Positions 58,897-64,000 of a stretch of DNA of 64,000 nt are shown one piece after another (the first letter of the stretch is position 1; the number at the start of each line of letters is the position of its first letter). The position numbers and the translations under genes are program-made. The notes under the pieces are model-generated. The model had not been told where the DNA came from. It did no database searches and was given only the letters and a program-made list of their open reading frames with translations. The stretch covers positions 90,140,560 through 90,204,559 of the forward strand of contig CM047810.1 of the NCBI GenBank assembly GCA_026214975.1, given 5' to 3'. The stretch comes from Gentiana macrophylla (Eukaryota; Streptophyta; Magnoliopsida; Gentianales; Gentianaceae).

Positions 58897-61050
58897 TATA
58901 ACGCCCGTTCGGACACGAGTCCTTATCCGGAAAAGGAACATTCGCACGTATAAAATAAAAATAAATTCACTTTATATCGTAAGCCTACTACTACGTCGAC
59001 GTCGAAATAAGCAAACGGAAGCAAAAGACTCGGGTATAAAAAAAAATTCCAATATCCAAGAATAGAAATGAAATCTAAAGAGGGAAATGTAATTTATTAC
59101 ATCCAAGGAAAATATGAAATCCAAACGTAATGTACGATATTCTCAAAAGGAACGTAACGATACTACAAGTCTCAAAAGACCAAAAGTCTAAACCGTCTAA
59201 TAAATGAATAGCTAAAAAAAATAATGAAAAGTCTTCAATGAGGCGTCTTCAAGCGTCATCATCGAACTCCTCTAAAGAAGCGTTATCTACACTGTTCGTC
59301 TTCTCATCCCCAAACACATAGAAAAACATGCATTTGAGGTAAGTACAACGTACTTAATATGAAAGAGAAGCTATGACAACAATTATAATTTATAAGGAAA
59401 AGATATTTAAAAGTTTCGTTGTTTAAGTTTGACCAACTCAATCTAGGGTTCATCTCATGTCCATCAACATGAATTGACTAAACGTTTCTACTTAACTTAT
59501 CTATGTTACAACCGCACTCAAGGGCACTACGCCTGATGTATATCCACCAGGAGATATCGATTGCAACATATTAGTGGATCACACCAATATCCACGGAGGC
59601 TAGACTAGGTAGGCTCCGATAGTACGCACATCTTAGCGGAGTCCTTCCGTACTTAGGGTTTTTTTGACCTACGGAGTTCTTCCACCTTCAGAGGTAGGCA
59701 TACATCGCGATATAGACTGGTGCCTGTCCAAGAGAGACATGTTTTTTAATCTTTTACTAGTCAAGTACATATTTATTAGGATGGTTAACTAGCCACCTAA
59801 GTGTTTTCAATTAATCTCCCTCACATTAACCACTCTCTCCCTAGACCACTAGACATTAACAATACCTAGCAATTACACAGACAGTGATGAATACTAATTC
59901 ATCAAAGCACAAGCCTATCATGCTCTTCCGACGGATCCGAACTTCAACTCCCTTTAAGAGTACATTCGGTGTTTTAACTGAACGAATCAGAAGCTCAATT
60001 CAGGCTTGCTCAAGTTTATACGATGTTAACATATCACGTTTAAAGGTGTAGAAATGATAAAACGTACTTATAAGGTGAACAACAACCAAGCGCCCGTTTA
60101 AAGACATGGGCGCCCGTCTGGAACCTCATGGGCGCCCGTCTAAGGCGGGCGCCCGTTCATTTTCCCCAAACGCTCGTCCACCCCTAAGATCTGCTACAAC
60201 TGAATGTAAAATAACACCTCAGGCGCCCGTCTCAGAGAAACCAGGCGCCCGTCCACTAGACCCCAAGCGCCCGTGCGCAAAAGCGGCTACATCTCGAATA
60301 AAAATCTCACCTCAGGCGCCCGTGCGCCTATTGCAAACGCCCGTCACGAGCCTCTAGGGTCTCGGACGCCCGTCGACTAATCCAGGCGCCCGTCCGCAGG
60401 TTTTTCCCAAAGCGCTAAAACCGTCAAAACTCGATTTACGAACCAATTCTAACCTAATTAACATCGTTTTCAAAGACGAAGAAAGCGTAGTGAACATATC
60501 TAATCATCCCAAGAATACCTATGATCCTTGATCAATGAAAAACACATCTTTCTAGCATCACACATCTTAAAACATAATCTAAACCTTACGAATCGTAATC
60601 GAAATCATAGGAAGCGTTTCTTACCTAATTTTAGCCACAAACCAGGTTCAAAGCATGCCTTGAAAGTCTGCAGCTCTTCCCACTGGCCCGATATCCACAC
60701 GATGTGCTCCTCACAACGGTTCCAATCTCTACTACGATCCAAAGCGGTCAAGCTTTGCTTGATTAATTGAAAAACACCTCTAGCCCTTTTTTTTTCTTCT
60801 CAAAGCCTTGAGAGAAGAGATGATGGCGAAATTTACGATTGTGTTTAGGTTATGGGATTAAAGTGTGTTAATTTTCCTTAAATACCAATTCCCAAAATTC
60901 AGAATAATCCTTTAATTATATACACATATACTCGAAAATTGTGTATAATTAATTAATAAAATACTTAACTCCAATAAAAGAAAAGAAATAATAATATTTT
61001 GTTTTCGCAAAATGACACGTCTGCCCTTTCCCGAAAATCAGAATATTACA
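58897..61050 (-). repeat. 5' LTR of element D
   Basis: About 2154 bp, TATAACGCCCG to GAATATTACA; the terminal TG has become TA. The GC array at 60088-60392 is more degraded than in the other LTR. TSD copy TGAAG at 61051-61055. Confidence 0.93.
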
Positions 61051-61055
61051 TGAAG

Positions 61056-61344
61056 TGGACACATCACGATCACGGTTGTAATTTGGAAAGGGAATTTGAA
61101 AAGCTTCGGCACACTTACCTGGTAGGGTTATGTGTAATTAAATCCGGCGTAGGCCGGTTATATCCGGTCTGCGCCGGAGTATTAAATTTTTTTTTTTAAA
61201 GTTATATCATACATATATAATTATTTATAAATTTTTTTATAAAATATCATATAGTTTATAAAATTCCTTTAAAACATCTTATATATATAAATTTTTAAAA
61301 CTTTCGATAATTATGTCGAATCGAAACTTCTTATCCTTAGATCC
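61056..61344 (-). other. Element E remnant: GC block and deletion junction
   Basis: Joins the ORF2 remnant of E to its zinc-finger ORF. 61142-61181 carries four CCGG words in the order and spacing of the E LTR block (32961-33000). ORF1, the internal promoter and the first half of ORF2 seen in A and B are absent. Confidence 0.65.
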
Positions 61345-61734
61345 TCATATCGTTCTCTCATATCGTTCTCTCAACCTTTCTCCAAGAAATGATGCATTTG
61401 AATTTTCTCTTTGATCTCCATCGGGATTTTCGGATAACCACCTAATCGTTCCCTTTTTAATGACATTCAAACACTCATCCTGGGATTTGGTTGTGTTTCC
61501 CGAACATTTTCCATTGTGTTCACTCTTTCCACAGATTCTACACCTCAGTAGGAACTTTGCCCTTCTTTTCATTGCACTTCTTGATTGTCCATTGCATACT
61601 GCTTTCGCTCTAGCTTCGTTCAACAACTTCTTATTTGTTTCAAAAGCTAAATTTTCTTTTTTAAACGCGACATCTTTATCAAGACCTAATTTTATAAGTA
61701 ACAGAAGAACTCCCATTCTATCTAAAAAAGACAT
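61345..61734 (-). CDS. Zinc-finger-like accessory ORF of element E
   Basis: 129 codons, intact from ATG to stop. CRICGKSEHNGKC (C-x2-C-x4-H-x3-C) is identical to that of element A. Conserved flanks: LGLDKDVAF, CNGQSRSAMKRRAKFLLR, RWLSENPDGDQRENSNASF. It lies between integrase and the accessory region, as in A and B. Two of three copies remaining open in otherwise dead elements may reflect short length or late selection. No named family recognised. Confidence 0.8.
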   Translation of the reverse strand: MSFLDRMGVLLLLIKLGLDKDVAFKKENLAFETNKKLLNEARAKAVCNGQSRSAMKRRAKFLLRCRICGKSEHNGKCSGNTTKSQDECLNVIKKGTIRWLSENPDGDQRENSNASFLGERLRERYERTI

Positions 61735-61865
61735 CCAGTTCTTTAATGTCTATCCGGTAAAAGACTAAACTAATTAAAATGCATTTAAAATAAGAAAGAT
61801 TGTACTTGTAATCAGCTAAGTTTGTAGTTGATAGCAAAACTTCTCTTTTTAATCTGTTGGAGAAT

Positions 61866-63205
61866 TCATTTAAGGTACATAACCTCTCTTGTTAGAGGTG
61901 TTCCTTCTTCTTTTACGAATAATTTCACTCTGTGGCCATTGGCTATAAAAGTTGTATTCCCATCAGTTAATTCTACAGCTCCTGACTTGTAGATCTTTGT
62001 TACGTCATAAGGACCTGTCCATCTTGATTTAAGCTTACCTGGAAACCACTTCAAACGTGAATTATATAAGAGTACTCGATCACCTACAAGGAACTCACGA
62101 TGATAGATTCTCTTATCATGGAAAGATTTCGTGCGTTCCTTGTAAAGTCGAGCATTTTCATAAGCATCGAGACGAAACTCATCCAGTTCTGTTAACTGAA
62201 GTAATCTATGATCACCAACAGCCTTAGGATCAAATTTAGAAATTTAATAGCCCAAAAGGCTCGGTGTTCTAATTCAACAGGGAGATGACAAGATTTACCA
62301 AAAACTAATTTATAAGGAGAACAACCAATTGGTGTTTTAAAGGCTGTTTTGTACGCCCATAATACATCATCGAGTCTTTCTGCTCAGTTTTTACGGTTTG
62401 AATCAATAGTTTTTTCAATGATCCTTTTTATTTCCCTATTAGATACTTCTACCTATCCACTTGTTTGCGGATGATATGGTGCACCAAGTTTATGTTTTAC
62501 ACCATATTTCTCAATTATTTTTGTAAATGGACGGTTGCAAAAATGTGACCCTCGGTCACTAATGATAGCCCTAGGAGTGCCAAATCTCGTGAATATATTC
62601 TTTTTAAGGAATTTTAGCGCTACACTGGAATCATTAGTGGGAAGAGCTTCAGCTTCTACCCATTTGGATACATAATCAACCATTACTAAGATGAACTTCT
62701 TACCAAATGACGGAGGAAAAGGTCCCATAAAATCAATACCCCAAACATCAAACAATTCACACTCCAATATAGGTTGGAGAGGCATCTCGTGTTTTTTAGA
62801 AATGTTCCCCCATTTTTGGCATGATTCACAAAACCGTGCATAGTGGTGTGCATCTTTATATAGTGTAGGCCAATAAAAACCATATTGCAAAACTTTGTAA
62901 GCAGTTTTCCACCCTCCATGGTGGCCTCCAGCCTCACGATCATGGCAAAAGGATAAGATACTTAAAATCTCGTTATCGGGCACGCACTTCCTAATTATGC
63001 CATCCGAACACTTTCGAAAAAGATCCGGTTTTTCCCAATAGTAAAATTTTAAATCATAAAAGAACTTCTTTTTCTGTTGCCATGTCCAATGAGATGGAAT
63101 ATACTCACAGGTGAAGTAATTGACAATATTACCGAACCATGGTGAGCTCTCCTTGGATAAATTACTAGCTTTAATAAGTTGCATTCTTGGAGGGGCATCA
63201 ACCAT
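61866..63205 (-). pseudogene. int: Element E integrase
   Basis: 63205-62453 is open: zinc-binding [11 protein letters not shown] and CESCQKWGN, core [18 protein letters not shown] and [15 protein letters not shown], then HPQTSG followed by a TAG at about 62450 where related copies read Q (CAG to TAG). The C-terminal part continues in broken frames to 62054-61866 ([31 protein letters not shown]) and a stop at 61866. Confidence 0.92.
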
Positions 63206-63218
63206 GAGGAGCTGTTCA

Positions 63219-63640
63219 TCACGGCCCGAATCTCGATCTCTGTCTCCTTCCTTCTTCTTCGATAAACTCCATACGACTCAAATGGTGCGCTACTACATTC
63301 TCACTACCCTTTTTATCTTTAATTTCAATGTCAAACTCCTGAAGTAACAGAATCCATCTAAGAAGACGAGGCTTCGCATCCTTCATACTTAACAAGTATT
63401 TTAATGCTGAATGATCGGTGTTCACAATGACTTAAGAACCAATGAGATAGGATTGAAATTTGTCCAAAGCAAATATTACAGCAAGTAGCTCCTTTTCTGT
63501 TGTGGCATAGTTAAGCTGGGCTGCGTTTAAAGTATGGGATGCATAGTAGATTGCCTTAAGTACTTTGTTATGGCGTTGACCTAGAACAGCTCCGACTGCC
63601 AGATCACTCGCATCGCACATAAGTTCAAATGGTCAGTTCC
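63219..63640 (-). pseudogene. pol: Element E RNase H
   Basis: 63620-63432 reads MCDASDLAVGAVLGQRHNKV and [20 protein letters not shown]. After a stop at about 63430 it continues [20 protein letters not shown] and [13 protein letters not shown]. It is in line with integrase downstream and RT upstream. Confidence 0.92.
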
Positions 63641-64000
63641 AATCTGGTGCTACTAGCACTGGTGCGGTTACCAACCGTGCCTTCAAAGCTTCAAATGCTT
63701 CCATACATTTATCATTAAACTTAAATGGTACTTATTTTTCAAGCAAATGACTGAGAGGTTTCGCTATGCGTGAAAAATCTGCAATAAATCTTCTATAGAA
63801 ACCAGCATGTCCAAGAAATCCTCTCAGAGTTTTCAGATTTAGTGGTGGAGGTAACTTTTTAATTACTTCGATTTTGGCTTTATCTACCTCAATACCTTCT
63901 TCAGAAATTCTATGACCTAAAACAATACCATCTGATACCATTAGATGGCACTTCTCCCAGTTTAGAACTAAGTTTGTGTCTTCACAGCGTTTTAGTACAC
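63641..64000 (-). pseudogene. pol: Element E reverse transcriptase, C-terminal part, continues past window
   Basis: 64000-63732 includes NWEKCHLMVSDGIVLGHRIS, then EVDKAKIEVIKKLPPPLNLK and TLRGFLGHAGFYRRFIADF. A stop at about 63731 follows LLEK. The catalytic motif and N-terminus should lie right of 64000. Confidence 0.9.

Larger units (their letters stand above)
35166..61050 (-). mobile_element. Chromovirus (Ty3/gypsy, Tekay/Del-like) D, split by element B
   Basis: About 9.4 kb without the inserted B. In minus order: 5' LTR (58897-61050), Met-type PBS, gag, protease, RT with FIDDILVYS, RNase H (broken by B at 55496/39062), integrase, chromodomain, PPT and 3' LTR (35166-37317). The chromodomain and FIDD motif separate it from the Athila-type elements. 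The TSD TGAAG is intact. Gag and protease are frameshifted and the chromodomain has a stop. Confidence 0.93.
31757..64000 (-). mobile_element. Athila-type element E, 5' end outside window, split by element D
   Basis: Left end at 31757 (TGGCTTAAAC) inside the copia F RT, with predicted TSD GATCT (31752-31756). In minus order: pol from 64000 to about 61866, zinc-finger ORF, GC block, then across the D insertion (35165/61056) the C-terminal half of ORF2, two PPTs and the 3' LTR. ORF1 and the first half of ORF2 are deleted. Continuity across D is supported by homology to A at 18375-18420 on both sides and by the TGAAG duplication. Confidence 0.88.

Noticed and set aside
60106..60357. 83-codon ORF over the GC array (and 36339-36551 in the other LTR)
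   Set aside because: The open frame results from the GC-rich repeat. It lies inside an LTR, is not conserved between the two LTRs and has no domain.

Overview
This window is nuclear DNA of a flowering plant, probably a eudicot; I cannot name the species. It is AT-rich, carries almost no host genes, and consists mostly of nested LTR retrotransposons. Plant signs are tRNA-Asp and Met-type primer-binding sites, an Athila-type reverse transcriptase motif (FMDDFSVYG), a chromodomain retrotransposon, Ty1/copia remnants and a broken L-type lectin receptor kinase. I saw no rRNA or tRNA genes, no CRISPR, and no intact host gene. LAYOUT. Left block, + strand: Athila-type element A runs from before base 1 to 22063. 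At 2997/2998 it is interrupted by a complete minus-strand Athila-type element I (2998-14833, TSD GGTAC). Middle block, 22064-28686: a lectin receptor kinase remnant, a small tandem duplication, a decayed + strand copia fragment (H), an unexplained segment, and the end of a minus-strand copia (G). Right block: a five-level nest, every member on the minus strand. Copia G is cut at 28686 by copia F; F is cut at 31756 by Athila-type E; E is cut at 35165 by chromovirus D (35166-61050, TSD TGAAG); D is cut at 39062 by a complete Athila-type element B (39063-55495, TSD TGGTC). E resumes at 61056 and leaves the window at 64000. HOW THE ELEMENTS ARE BUILT. A, B and E belong to one large family. B shows the full plan: LTR, tRNA-Asp PBS, gag, protease, RT, RNase H, integrase, a small zinc-finger-like ORF, two paralogous accessory ORFs (ORF1, ORF2) where Athila elements have their env-like region, a polypurine tract (PPT), about 1.4 kb of non-coding DNA, a second PPT and the LTR. 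ORF1 appears to have a 5'-UTR intron ending at its start codon. ORF2 has a TATA box of its own. GC-rich motifs lie upstream of the TATA box in each of the five gypsy-type LTR families, and the same element-specific motif recurs before the accessory ORFs. All nine gypsy PPTs visible here are preceded by a small hairpin with a GGA-type loop and a changing but mostly paired stem. The most interesting candidate system is therefore an Athila-type module of accessory proteins plus private DNA tags. Its function is inferred, not shown. All coding regions here carry stops or frameshifts. Some of these may be CHG/CG deamination or sequencing error, because LTR-pair differences cluster at CAG/CTG and CG sites.
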